Assembly: GCF_023205015.1 (NCBI RefSeq)
Contig: NZ_CP096258.1
Span: 3,968,001 to 4,032,000, forward strand
DNA from: Providencia rettgeri
Lineage (GTDB): Bacteria; Pseudomonadota; Gammaproteobacteria; Enterobacterales; Enterobacteriaceae
Reading direction: 5' to 3'
DNA length: 64,000 nt
Part shown: positions 28,463 through 37,838 of the stretch, in pieces
How positions within the stretch are numbered: the stretch's first letter is position 1
Layout of the letters: every line of letters begins with the position of its first letter
Translations under genes and position numbers: made by a program
Notes under the pieces: generated by a model
The model's input: the letters and a program-made list of their open reading frames with translations, nothing else
What the model was told of the DNA's origin: nothing
Database searches by the model: none

Positions 28463-29980
28463 TTAGTTATTTAAAGAGTAATATCGTAATTTCAAATCTT
28501 TCTTACTTATTTTACCATTCCATGTTCTAGGAAAATTACGTGTAAATATAATTCTTACTGGAACTTTATACGTTGGCACCCTATCTTTTAACCATTCAAT
28601 AATTTCTTTACTGGTTAAACATACTTGATTCTCAGGGATAATAAATGCAATGGGTTCTTCGCCATAAATGGTGCTTTCAATTGGGATGACAGCAACCTCA
28701 TTAACACCTGGGTAATTAGAAATTAAATCTTCGATTTCAATAGAATATATTTTTTCCCCACCACGGTTAATCATATCTTTAATTCGGTCTTGGATATAAA
28801 GAAAACCATCATCATCCCTATAACCAATATCCCCTGTGAAAAACCAACCATCGTTAAATGATGTCTTATTTGCAGGGCTATCAGGCCAATAACGTTGGAT
28901 AACAACATCCCCTTTTACCCAAATATTACCTGTCGTGTTAGCGGGTTTATCTTCACCTTTATCATCACGTATGGCCACTTCTAACCCGGGAATCGGTGTG
29001 CCTGAGCTCGCTTTCTTATCACTATAGCGGATATCATCTCGAAATACCGTGGCTGGTGATGATGTCTCCGTCAAACCATAAACAGAATGAATGGATGTTT
29101 TGGCAAATATATAAGAAAGCTCTTTAATGGTACCTTCATTTAAATGACCAGCTCCACAAGCAATTTTTTTTAATGAATTAAATCGTTCCAAATTAATACT
29201 TTTATTTTCTTTTATTTTTTGAATTAATAATATAAATACCGTTGGCGAACCATGTAAGAATGTTATTTTTTCTTTCGCAATTGTTGAAATAATATCTTTC
29301 GCATTAAATTTCTTCTGAAGATAGATTGTACCACCTATATGAATAAATAATGCCAAAATAGCGGAGAGCCCCGTAATATGATAAATCGGTACAGCCAAAA
29401 TTGTTTTATCGTGCTCAGTTAACTTTAACGTTTCCTGATAGGCATATACGGCAGATAATATATTCTTGTGCGTGATCACCGCACCTTTCGGCGCTCCCGT
29501 TGTGCCCGAAGTGAATATCACCACTGCTGGGTCTTCTTCATTAACTTGGTTAATAAAATTAATTTCATCAGTAAGGGTTATATTATTCCACTGAGAAAGG
29601 CTAACTCCTTTTTCACTGAGTTGTGCCAACCATGGTTGATATGTATCATCCCAAAAAACAGCATCCGCATTAATACAAGATAAATGCTCTTTACCTTCAA
29701 ACTCTTTCATTTTGGTACTCAAGGGAATTACCTGAATACCCAGACCTACCGCAGCATAAAATAATTGGCAAAATTCAATCGTATTTCCCCAGCCAAGTAC
29801 AATCCGGTCACCTTTTTTCAACTGCACGGTGGTTGTTAGCCACAACATTGTTTGGTTTACTTTCACAAGTAATTGGTGATAACTCCAACTTTGCTCTTCA
29901 AATACAATGGCAACAGCGTCTGGCTGCACTTTTGCTCTCTGTAATAAGCTTTGGTAGATGTTTGAATTTGGCACAAGCAT
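28463..29980 (-). CDS. Acyl-CoA synthetase / AMP-dependent ligase
   Basis: A 505-residue ANL-family enzyme that activates an organic acid through an acyl-adenylate to its CoA thioester. The core motif IFTSGTTGAPKGAVITH lies at about 152-168, the YGLTETSSP motif in the middle, and the C-terminal GDIGYRDDDGFLYIQDRIKDMINRGGEKI and the catalytic Lys in WNGKISKK close the protein. Start ATG 29978-29980 behind CGGAG; a GTG two codons upstream is less likely. First gene of the minus-strand cluster. Its composition is AT-richer than the downstream genes, which hints at a separate origin. Confidence 0.88.
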   Translation of the reverse strand: MLVPNSNIYQSLLQRAKVQPDAVAIVFEEQSWSYHQLLVKVNQTMLWLTTTVQLKKGDRIVLGWGNTIEFCQLFYAAVGLGIQVIPLSTKMKEFEGKEHLSCINADAVFWDDTYQPWLAQLSEKGVSLSQWNNITLTDEINFINQVNEEDPAVVIFTSGTTGAPKGAVITHKNILSAVYAYQETLKLTEHDKTILAVPIYHITGLSAILALFIHIGGTIYLQKKFNAKDIISTIAKEKITFLHGSPTVFILLIQKIKENKSINLERFNSLKKIACGAGHLNEGTIKELSYIFAKTSIHSVYGLTETSSPATVFRDDIRYSDKKASSGTPIPGLEVAIRDDKGEDKPANTTGNIWVKGDVVIQRYWPDSPANKTSFNDGWFFTGDIGYRDDDGFLYIQDRIKDMINRGGEKIYSIEIEDLISNYPGVNEVAVIPIESTIYGEEPIAFIIPENQVCLTSKEIIEWLKDRVPTYKVPVRIIFTRNFPRTWNGKISKKDLKLRYYSLNN

Positions 29981-30473
29981 GGACACACTCCGATACTGCT
30001 GAATATGACTGATATGCTATCAATGTATAAAATACACTCCGATAAATTAGTGCCAATCTTCACAAATTATTCACACCCTTTTTTTATTTGAATTAGTGAT
30101 CTGCACAACCCATTTGTTAACGTTTTTTTATTTTGGCCTCATTTCACACCCTATTTTTTATGGCAAATAAACATATTTACCTTTTGTTATTACCAAACCA
30201 TCCAAAAGACACAGAAATTCCTATGAAAAACTCGTTTTCCATTGTGCGTATAAACAATAACTCAGAGACACAGAGAGCTCGGGGCTAATATTTAGCAAAC
30301 TCGTTTATTCTCTATCTGCTCTTGCACTCTGTGCTATTTAGCCCTCTCACCACATCCAATAAGGTAAAAAGAGTGGTGAATTCACTGGAGATTGCTACAG
30401 TGAGAGACAGTCATAATGAAAGAACTGATGAAAAAGCAATCGCCACCTTTAAAAATGGTTAAGGAGTTAACTC
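29981..30473. promoter_or_regulatory. Divergent intergenic region (acyl-CoA ligase / yghU)
   Basis: About 490 bp with no convincing gene. It must hold promoters for the minus-strand catabolic cluster and for yghU. I see no clear CRP or FNR palindrome in it. Confidence 0.4.
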
Positions 30474-31313
30474 ATGGCAAACACCCCTTATGTTCCACCT
30501 AAAGTCTGGCAATGGGAGCAAGGGAATGGCGGAAAATTCGCCAATATTAATCGCCCAATTTCTGGTGCAACTCACGAAAAACCTTTACCTATAGGTAAGC
30601 ACCCACTACAGCTATATTCATTAGGAACTCCCAACGGACAAAAAGTCACTATCATGTTAGAGGAGCTGTTAGCCCTTGGCATTAAAGAGGCTGAATACGA
30701 CGCTTGGCTCATTAATATTGGTGAAGGTGACCAATTCAGTTCCGGCTTTGTTGAAGTCAACCCTAACTCAAAAATCCCTGCATTAGTTGATAGAAGTGGC
30801 AAAGAACCTATCCGAGTATTTGAATCGGGTTCGATTCTGACCTATTTAGCTGAAAAATTTTCCGCTTTTTTACCCGCAACTCAACCAGAACGTGCTGAAA
30901 CCTTATCTTGGCTATTTTGGCAAATGGGTTCAGCACCTTTTGCTGGTGGCGGTTTTGGCCATTTTTATGCCTATGCGCCTGAAAAGTTTGAATACCCGAT
31001 TAACCGCTTTGCAATGGAAACCAAGCGCCAATTAGATGTGTTAGATAAACGTTTAGCAGAACATAAATATGTTGCAGGAGACCACTACAGCATCGCTGAT
31101 ATCGCCATATGGCCGTGGTACGGTGCATTAGTGAAAGGTTGGCTTTATGATGCCGCTGAGTTTTTATCTGTCCATGAATATAAACATGTCATTCGTTGGG
31201 CTGATGAAGTCTATGCACGCCCAGCCGTACAGCGCGGCCGCCGTGTTAATCGCCTACAAGGTGACCCCACACAGCAAGTACGCGAACGCCACAATGCGAG
31301 TGATATAAGTTAG
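30474..31313 (+). CDS. yghU: Glutathione S-transferase-like disulfide-bond oxidoreductase
   Basis: A 279-residue cytoplasmic protein close to E. coli YghU along most of its length (FANINRPISG.THEK.LP.GKHPLQLYSLGTPNGQKVTIMLEELLALG, then QFSSGFVEVNPNSKIPAL and ERHNASD at the end; fragments given separately). N-terminal thioredoxin-like and C-terminal all-helical GST domains. YghU binds two glutathiones and has disulfide reductase and peroxide-scavenging activity (known for E. coli). Start ATG 30474 behind AAGGAG; a single-gene unit ended by a terminator. Confidence 0.93.
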   Translation: MANTPYVPPKVWQWEQGNGGKFANINRPISGATHEKPLPIGKHPLQLYSLGTPNGQKVTIMLEELLALGIKEAEYDAWLINIGEGDQFSSGFVEVNPNSKIPALVDRSGKEPIRVFESGSILTYLAEKFSAFLPATQPERAETLSWLFWQMGSAPFAGGGFGHFYAYAPEKFEYPINRFAMETKRQLDVLDKRLAEHKYVAGDHYSIADIAIWPWYGALVKGWLYDAAEFLSVHEYKHVIRWADEVYARPAVQRGRRVNRLQGDPTQQVRERHNASDIS

Positions 31314-31344
31314 TTAATAGATTTTTATATGTATCATTAGTGAT

Positions 31345-31389
31345 AAAAGCACAAGTAAGTTAGCAAACACTTACATTGTGCTTTTTTTT
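31345..31389 (+). terminator. Rho-independent terminator of yghU
   Basis: AAAGCACAAGTAAG (31346-31359) pairs with CTTAC-A-TTGTGCTT (31370-31383) with one bulge, followed by a run of eight T ending at 31389. Confidence 0.9.
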
Positions 31390-31965
31390 GCATTTATTCC
31401 CTATATCTAAATACTGATACAATATTGGCTTTTGGTGGTTAGATAGCAATTATTTCTCATTTCCCTCCATCTTCTCATTATTAATAGTAGAGTTATATCA
31501 TTTAATTAAACACTTAAAACAAACAATAAAATAACAATTAACCAACATTGATTTTGATATAAATCACAGATAAGCGATTATTATTTTCACAACAGAAAAT
31601 AAATTATAATTTAGGGTTTTAATATCATCGAAAAATAACATTAATTTGCTAATTAGCACGTTATCTGTCACAGAATATAGCCTTTATTGAAAGCAACTCA
31701 ACAATCAATGCATCATTAATGAATTGTTTTTAAATGGATTTTATTACCCGACAACTATTGATATGCTTGACCCACCACAAATAGTAATAAAAACACCAAT
31801 CTATTTATAGAAGTATTATTTTATAAATGATGATTAATCCTTTCATTATTCATCAATATTATTTTCTTTAATAAATAATATGACATAAATAAAAAATTCA
31901 TAAAAATATATTTTTTATTTTTATAGGTACGCCAGTTAATTTTATTTAAATGAGGTTCACCTAAT
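31390..31965. promoter_or_regulatory. AT-rich leader of NCS1 permease gene with CRP/FNR-like site
   Basis: No gene seen. TTTGATATAAATCACA at 31553-31568 matches the CRP core TGTGA-N6-TCACA at nine of ten positions and also matches the FNR core TTGAT-N4-ATCAA at nine of ten. It lies about 400 bp upstream of the permease start, so if it is used the transcript would have a long AT-rich leader. Confidence 0.5.
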
Positions 31966-33234
31966 ATGACAAATAATGAGAATAAACCTACCTTACTTGA
32001 CTCAGAATATGAACATGTCCCTGTCCCTATTGAACATCGCAAAAGCTTTGCATCCGTGTCTGCTGTTTGGTATAGCTTCCCTTTAGTCTTAACCAGCGCT
32101 GTTATTGGTGGCGTTGTCACCGCAATGCTCGGTTTTAAAATGGGGGTCACCGCCATCTTAGTTGGGAATTTACTGCTGTGCCTAGTAATTGGCTCACTCA
32201 GTTATTTAGCCGGAAAAACGGGTGAAAACTTCGCTATCTCTGCTAAAAAAACATTTGGGCGCCGTGGATATATTGCGGTTTCAGGCTTACTTGCAACTGT
32301 CGTGATAGGCTGGTTTGCTCTCATGGTCGGCCTAACTGGTGACACGATGTTTCGGTCATTTGGACAAAATTTATTGCTCATGACCGTTTTAGGGGGAGTA
32401 TTGTATGTAGGTGCCACCTTTATTGGTATTAAAGCCTTAGCAATTTTAGGTTATATTGCAGCCCCTATGTACGTAATTCTTGGTGTTATTTCCGTTGTTA
32501 TTGCGATGCAAAGCGGTTCATCCGATATTATCAATTATCAACCGGTTGTTGGGGCTGGAGCCCTCTCATTCGGTGTCGCGGTTACCATGATTTTCTCGAC
32601 ATTTACCGACTCAGGTACTATGACCGCCGATTTCACTCGCTGGGCAAAAAATGGTAAACAGGGTTTCTTAGCCGCCTTCACCGCATTTCCTATCTCCAAA
32701 TTTTTTGCTGAAGTTATTGGCGCAATTATTGTTGCAACAGGCGTTGTATTACACCCGGAAGTCACAGGCGGCGATTTTATTACCATTCTCGCCAATGCTA
32801 GCCCATTGCTCTCCATATTAGCCATCATCTTTGTTTTTGTTAACTTAGGTGTCGGCTGTACGCATTGTTTATACAACGGTGCAGTAGGTTGGTCTCATAT
32901 TACTAAAGGTAAAATGAGAACCTTAACGATCATATTGGGTATTATCGGTATTCTTGTCGCAGTTACTGGTATTTGGAATGCATTCCAAACTTGGTTAAAT
33001 TTACTTGGGTTAATCGTCCCCCCAATCGCCGCGATTATCATTATGGACCAATTAGTGTTAAAACGAAAAAATGATGAATCAAAAAACTGGCAACCTTTAG
33101 CCTTTATCTCTTGGATATTCGCCTCAGGAATTGCCCTCATTGTCAATTCGTATGCGCCTGAACTCTCCGTCGTTGTTGCAGGCTTAGTTTCATCATCTAT
33201 TATCTATCTTATTGGCCATAAACTGACTAAATAG
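31966..33234 (+). CDS. NCS1-family cytosine/purine permease (CodB-like)
   Basis: A 422-residue membrane protein with about 12 hydrophobic segments. It resembles CodB-type nucleobase permeases: an N-terminal cytoplasmic stretch ending in VPIEHRKSFASVSAVW, then GKTGENFAISAKKTFGRRG and DFTRWAKNGKQG loops. It would import a nucleobase or related ring compound with a cation. No deaminase gene lies next to it, so the substrate is open. Start ATG 31966 behind GAGG; single-gene unit. Confidence 0.85.
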   Translation: MTNNENKPTLLDSEYEHVPVPIEHRKSFASVSAVWYSFPLVLTSAVIGGVVTAMLGFKMGVTAILVGNLLLCLVIGSLSYLAGKTGENFAISAKKTFGRRGYIAVSGLLATVVIGWFALMVGLTGDTMFRSFGQNLLLMTVLGGVLYVGATFIGIKALAILGYIAAPMYVILGVISVVIAMQSGSSDIINYQPVVGAGALSFGVAVTMIFSTFTDSGTMTADFTRWAKNGKQGFLAAFTAFPISKFFAEVIGAIIVATGVVLHPEVTGGDFITILANASPLLSILAIIFVFVNLGVGCTHCLYNGAVGWSHITKGKMRTLTIILGIIGILVAVTGIWNAFQTWLNLLGLIVPPIAAIIIMDQLVLKRKNDESKNWQPLAFISWIFASGIALIVNSYAPELSVVVAGLVSSSIIYLIGHKLTK

Positions 33235-33243
33235 TTAATTCCA

Positions 33244-33270
33244 ATTGGGGGATATTTACTCTCCCCCAAT
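33244..33270 (+). terminator. GC hairpin after the permease gene
   Basis: ATTGGGGGA (33244-33252) pairs with TCCCCCAAT (33262-33270) around a 9-base loop, 10 bp after the permease stop. The following ATCCTTCC is only modestly T-rich, so termination may be partial. Confidence 0.65.
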
Positions 33271-33632
33271 ATCCTTCCTGATAAATCGCCTAAATATATC
33301 AATACGTTTTCTCTTCTTTTTTCGCAACATGCCCCTTAAATAATTTATATTTTTCTTAATTCTATAATATGCATTTAGTCCGCAACAATTAAAAAGTTAA
33401 AAAATTAAAATTTTTGATTAACTTTACGATATTTATTTTAATAATTAACAAGTCATCATTTATAAATACCCGCCAATTAAATTGAAATAAAAAATGTTTT
33501 AAAATAAACTGAAATACGACAATAACCAATAAAATCAATTCGATATAAATTAATTTCGGTTTTTATATTTTAATATTTTTTACATTGATAGGTAAATCTT
33601 ATTTCAGCAATCGCTTAAACCGATGGCCATCA

Positions 33633-33646
33633 TTGATAAAAATCAA
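33633..33646 (+). promoter_or_regulatory. Perfect FNR site upstream of cytochrome c peroxidase
   Basis: TTGATAAAAATCAA is an exact match to TTGAT-N4-ATCAA. It lies about 100 bp before the ccp start; with the usual -41.5 placement the transcript would start near 33681, downstream of a CATAGT -10-like hexamer. It implies anaerobic induction. The rest of 33271-33747 is AT-rich and non-coding. Confidence 0.85.
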
Positions 33647-33747
33647 GAACCTCTCAGGCTTATTTATCCATCATAGTCCGGCTGTAGAATTATATTAATT
33701 AAAAAATATTTAAATATATTTGACCGCAATCTTTCAAGGATAGTGTA

Positions 33748-35154
33748 ATGAAAAAACTTACTCGCATTACGGTCGCTGTCATATTTTTGCTTTTACTCGG
33801 TTATTTTGGGTTATCTGGATATGTGTGGTATCACGATAATCAACGAAGAGAAAATAATGACATTCAGACATCTAAAATTGCAGAAAATAATCAAGTCCTA
33901 AAATTCTTTGCTGAAAAAGGATGCGATTACTGTCACACGCCGTCAACTGATTTACCTGCCTACGCATCATTCCCCATTGCTAAACAACTGATGGAGTACG
34001 ATATTCAGCTAGGTTATAAATCATTCAACCTCGAGGCCGCTCGCGCTGCACTCATCGCAGGAGAACCTGTACCGCAAAGTGAATTAAATAAAATTGAGTG
34101 GGTTATGCAGAACCACACCATGCCACCAACGCGTTATGTTGCACTGCATTGGGCCAGTAGCGTCAGTGATGAAGAACGTGATAACCTATTGAATTGGATA
34201 GCTAAACAGCGGGAAGAGCACTATGCCAGCCAAGATACCGCTGCTGAGCACCGCAACGAACCAATTCAACCAATTCCAAAATCACTGGATGTCGATGATG
34301 CAAAAGTCGCATTAGGTTTCCGTTTGTATCATGATGCGCGCCTGTCAGGGGATAGCACGATCTCTTGTGCACACTGCCACGCACTCAATGCAGGTGGTGT
34401 TGATGGCCGTAAAACGTCAATTGGGGTTGGTGGCGCCGTGGGTCCAATCAATGCGCCAACGGTGTTTAACTCCGTATTTAATGTCGAGCAATTTTGGGAT
34501 GGTAGAGCGCCTGACTTACAAGCTCAAGCCGGTGGCCCACCATTAAACCCTATCGAAATGGCATCAAAATCATGGGATGAAATCATTGAAAAACTGGATA
34601 AAGACCCCGTCTTAAAACAAGATTTCAATGCCGTTTACCCAGAAGGGTTTACGGGTGACACCATCACTGATGCGATTGCCGAGTTCGAAAAAACCTTAAT
34701 CACCCCGGACTCTCCGTTTGATAATTGGTTGAGAGGTGACAAAACGGCATTAACCGCGCAACAGCTCCATGGTTATCAGTTGTTTAAAGAGAACAAATGC
34801 GCAACCTGCCATGGGGGCGTGATCTTAGGTGGTCGTTCCTTCGAACCTCTGGGCTTGAAAAAAGACTATGAGTTCGGTGAAATCACTGCTCAAGATATTG
34901 GTCGCATGAATGTCACCTCTGATGAGCGTGATAAATTACGCCAAAAAGTGCCAACGTTACGTAATGTTGAGCTAACCGCACCATACTTCCACCGTGGAGA
35001 TGTGGCTACCTTAGATGAAGCAGTGAAACTGATGCTGCGTTATCAAGTGGGTAAAGAACTGCCACAAAAAGATGTCGACGACATTGTCGCCTTTCTTGAA
35101 AGCTTAACGGGTGTGTATACACCGTATATGCAACAAAGTGGGTCACAACAGTAA
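33748..35154 (+). CDS. ccp: Tri-haem cytochrome c peroxidase (YhjA/Ccp type)
   Basis: A 468-residue periplasmic peroxidase anchored by an N-terminal transmembrane segment (about 8-27). Three CxxCH haem sites are visible: CDYCH 59-63, CAHCH 207-211 and CATCH 351-355. The last two belong to the classical di-haem peroxidase core and the first is the extra N-terminal haem domain of YhjA-like enzymes, which take electrons from quinol to reduce hydrogen peroxide, serving as anaerobic respiration on peroxide (known for E. coli). Start ATG 33748 behind AAGGA. FNR site upstream, terminator downstream. Confidence 0.93.
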   Translation: MKKLTRITVAVIFLLLLGYFGLSGYVWYHDNQRRENNDIQTSKIAENNQVLKFFAEKGCDYCHTPSTDLPAYASFPIAKQLMEYDIQLGYKSFNLEAARAALIAGEPVPQSELNKIEWVMQNHTMPPTRYVALHWASSVSDEERDNLLNWIAKQREEHYASQDTAAEHRNEPIQPIPKSLDVDDAKVALGFRLYHDARLSGDSTISCAHCHALNAGGVDGRKTSIGVGGAVGPINAPTVFNSVFNVEQFWDGRAPDLQAQAGGPPLNPIEMASKSWDEIIEKLDKDPVLKQDFNAVYPEGFTGDTITDAIAEFEKTLITPDSPFDNWLRGDKTALTAQQLHGYQLFKENKCATCHGGVILGGRSFEPLGLKKDYEFGEITAQDIGRMNVTSDERDKLRQKVPTLRNVELTAPYFHRGDVATLDEAVKLMLRYQVGKELPQKDVDDIVAFLESLTGVYTPYMQQSGSQQ

Positions 35155-35183
35155 ATATCAATATCTGATTGATATGAAAAACC

Positions 35184-35219
35184 AATAGCACCGCGCAAAT
35201 AATAGCGGTGCTATTTTTT
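35184..35219 (+). terminator. Rho-independent terminator of ccp
   Basis: AATAGCACCGC (35184-35194) pairs perfectly with GCGGTGCTATT (35205-35215), followed by TTTTTT to 35219. Confidence 0.92.
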
Positions 35220-35379
35220 ATATAACACTGCCGTATAAGCTACCTACAACCCTGACTTGACCTGTATTCACAGCAATTCACATTATCGAACACCTCTTCC
35301 TCACTGTGTTATTACTTAAAAAGTTTCTGTTTCCTATTTATACGAAACAATGTTATCTAGCTCAAAGTTTTTATCGAAT

Positions 35380-35433
35380 GGTATTTAAAAGGTATTATTA
35401 AATGGTATTGTTGTTTTCGTACCCTACAATACC
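35380..35433 (+). promoter_or_regulatory. Cluster of GGTATT boxes: probable YegW operator
   Basis: GGTATT occurs at 35380-35385, 35391-35396 and 35404-35409, and inverted as AATACC at 35428-35433. The last two extend to a perfect 8-bp inverted repeat, GGTATTGT (35404-35411) and ACAATACC (35426-35433). They lie 30-80 bp upstream of yegT. The natural candidate protein is the GntR-family regulator YegW encoded at the other end of the operon (inference). Confidence 0.55.
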
Positions 35434-35461
35434 TATAATTAGCCGTATAAAGGAATGAAAG

Positions 35462-36733
35462 ATGAAAAAAACGACAGCAAAACTCTCATTCATGATGTTC
35501 ATTGAATGGTTTATATGGGGAGCTTGGTTTGTTCCCTTATGGCTATTTTTGAATAAAAGTGGCTTTACCCCTTCTCAAATAGCATGGTCTTACGCCTGTA
35601 CAGCCATTGCTGCAATTATCTCGCCCATCCTTGTAGGATCAATTACTGACCGATTTTTTGCTGCACAAAAAGTCCTGGCGGTACTGATGTTTGCAGGGGC
35701 AGTTTTTATGTTTTTCGCAGCTCAGCAAACTGAATTTTCTAGCTTTTTCCCTCTACTATTAGCGTATGCACTGACTTACATGCCAACCATTGCGCTCACC
35801 AATAGTATTGCTTTTTCCAATGTGGAAGATGTGGAACGTGATTACCCTCGTATTCGTGTAATGGGGACTATCGGCTGGATTGCATCGGGTATTGCATGTG
35901 GTTTTTTACCTTCCATGATGGGCTTTGGTGATATTTCCGCGACCAATATTCCACTCTTAGTGACAGCCGCTAGCTCGGCTTTACTGGGCTTTTTTACCTA
36001 TTTCTTGCCAGACACCCCACCAAAAGGAACAGGCAAAATGAGTATTAAAGTCATGCTTGGATTGGATGCCATTGTACTGTTAAGAGACCGTAATTTCTTA
36101 GTATTTTTCGTGTGCTCATTCCTCTTCGCCATGCCTTTAGCCTTTTACTATATTTTTGCTAACGGCTACCTTACTGAAGTTGGGATGAAAAATGCCACGG
36201 GGTGGATGACCTTAGGGCAATTCTCCGAAATCTTTTTTATGCTTGCTTTGCCCTTCTTTACCAAACGTTTTGGTATCAAAAAGGTATTACTTCTTGGTTT
36301 AATCACTGCGGCTATCCGTTATGCTTTCTTTATCTATGGTGATGCAGACCACTTATTTACTTATGGATTACTCTTCCTCGGTATTTTATTACACGGAGTT
36401 AGCTACGATTTTTACTATGTCACTGCATATATTTATGTCGACAAAAAGACTCCTGTGCATATGCGAACAGCGGCTCAAGGCTTAATTACTCTTTGTTGCC
36501 AAGGCTTTGGAAGCTTACTGGGTTATAGCCTAGGTGGCCAAATGATGGAAAATCTTTTTTCTTACGGTGAACCAGTCAACGGCCAGACCTTTAACTGGGC
36601 CGGTATGTGGGGCTTCGGCGCAGCTATGATCGTCGTAATCACGATTGTTTTCATGTTGATGTTTAAAGAGTCGAGTCGTGATATTCAAGAAATTGATATT
36701 AATAAAAGTGGCGTAAAACCCACATCCAATTAG
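35462..36733 (+). CDS. yegT: Nucleoside:H+ symporter family transporter
   Basis: A 423-residue, 12-segment MFS protein of the NupG/XapB/YegT group, beginning KLSFMMFIEWFIWGAWFVPLW and containing the family loop FSNVEDVERDYPRIRVMGTIGWIASG (shown split across helices 3-4). Takes up a nucleoside-like compound. Followed by an ADP-ribosylglycohydrolase-like hydrolase and a sugar kinase, as in the E. coli yegTUV operon, suggesting import, hydrolysis and phosphorylation of the sugar part. Start ATG 35462 with AAGGAATG. Confidence 0.92.
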   Translation: MKKTTAKLSFMMFIEWFIWGAWFVPLWLFLNKSGFTPSQIAWSYACTAIAAIISPILVGSITDRFFAAQKVLAVLMFAGAVFMFFAAQQTEFSSFFPLLLAYALTYMPTIALTNSIAFSNVEDVERDYPRIRVMGTIGWIASGIACGFLPSMMGFGDISATNIPLLVTAASSALLGFFTYFLPDTPPKGTGKMSIKVMLGLDAIVLLRDRNFLVFFVCSFLFAMPLAFYYIFANGYLTEVGMKNATGWMTLGQFSEIFFMLALPFFTKRFGIKKVLLLGLITAAIRYAFFIYGDADHLFTYGLLFLGILLHGVSYDFYYVTAYIYVDKKTPVHMRTAAQGLITLCCQGFGSLLGYSLGGQMMENLFSYGEPVNGQTFNWAGMWGFGAAMIVVITIVFMLMFKESSRDIQEIDINKSGVKPTSN

Positions 36734-36818
36734 TTAAGCAATCATTAATTAAATGCCTTTATTGACTGACCGCTAATACATAAGGGCGCTTTTTTTAGCC
36801 AAAATTGAAGGAATTATA

Positions 36819-37838
36819 ATGAACAAAGAGAACCGTATTTTAGGCACGTTTTATGGCCAAGCCTTAGGTGATGCAATGGGAATGCCTTCTGAATTATGGC
36901 CTCGCTCTCGTGTTAAAGCACACTTTGGTTGGATAGACCGCTTCTTACCTGGACCAAAAGAAAATAGTGCAGCTTGTTACTTCAATACGGCAGAATTTAC
37001 AGATGATACATCGATGGCACTCGCACTTGCGGACGCGATTATAGAGTGTGATGGCCAAGTGAGCCCTGAACTTATTGGTCACAATATTCTAAAATGGGCA
37101 GAGCAATTTGATGCCTTTAACAAAAATGTCCTAGGACCAACCTCTAAAATTGCCTTAAAAGCAATAAAGCAAGGGACTCCAATTTCTCTGCTAGACAATA
37201 ATGGAATGACAAATGGTGCCGCAATGCGAGTTTCCCCACTCGGTTGTTTACTGCCAACTCATTCTATTGATGAATTTATTGATGAAATTACACTCGCCTC
37301 ATCGCCAACGCATAAATCGGATGTGGCAATTGCTGGGGCGGTCGCTATCGCTTGGGCGATTTCTAAAGCGATAGATGGCGAAGATTGGTCACAAATTCGC
37401 GACCAGTTACCCGCTATTGCGAAGTTAGCACAAGAAAAGCACGTCACAACCTTTAGCCCATCAATAGCTGCACGTATTGAGCTTGCTTTATACACGGTGA
37501 AAAACACAATTGGCACCGAGCAAACAATGGAACAGCTTTATCAACTCGTTGGCGCTGGCACTAGCACTATTGAGTCAGTTCCTGCCGCCATTGCTATGGT
37601 TGAATTAGCGGAAACCGATCCCAACCGCTGTGCCATTCTGTGTGCTAATTTAGGGGGAGATACCGATACCATAGGGGCAATGGCCACCGCCATTTGTGGC
37701 GCATTGCATGGCATTGATGCCATCGACAAACAATTTAAAAAACAATTAGATGATGTGAATCAACTTGATTTTACACAGTATAGCCAAGCCTTTATGGCAT
37801 TGAGAACTGCAAGAGAAAAAGCTTATGAAAACCGCTGA
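36819..37838 (+). CDS. yegU: ADP-ribosylglycohydrolase family protein
   Basis: A 339-residue DraG-fold hydrolase. The metal ligands are visible in the N-terminal TDDTS (residues 61-65) and the C-terminal LGGDTDTIGAM (about 280-290). Members remove ADP-ribose or cleave N-glycosidic bonds; in this operon the probable role is splitting an imported nucleoside-like glycoside into base and sugar (inference). Start ATG 36819 behind GAAGGAATT; overlaps yegV by 14 bp. Confidence 0.9.
   Translation: MNKENRILGTFYGQALGDAMGMPSELWPRSRVKAHFGWIDRFLPGPKENSAACYFNTAEFTDDTSMALALADAIIECDGQVSPELIGHNILKWAEQFDAFNKNVLGPTSKIALKAIKQGTPISLLDNNGMTNGAAMRVSPLGCLLPTHSIDEFIDEITLASSPTHKSDVAIAGAVAIAWAISKAIDGEDWSQIRDQLPAIAKLAQEKHVTTFSPSIAARIELALYTVKNTIGTEQTMEQLYQLVGAGTSTIESVPAAIAMVELAETDPNRCAILCANLGGDTDTIGAMATAICGALHGIDAIDKQFKKQLDDVNQLDFTQYSQAFMALRTAREKAYENR

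Noticed and set aside
30000..30473. CRP site before yghU or the acyl-CoA ligase
   Set aside because: Only half-site resemblances such as TTCACA; no palindrome of acceptable quality.
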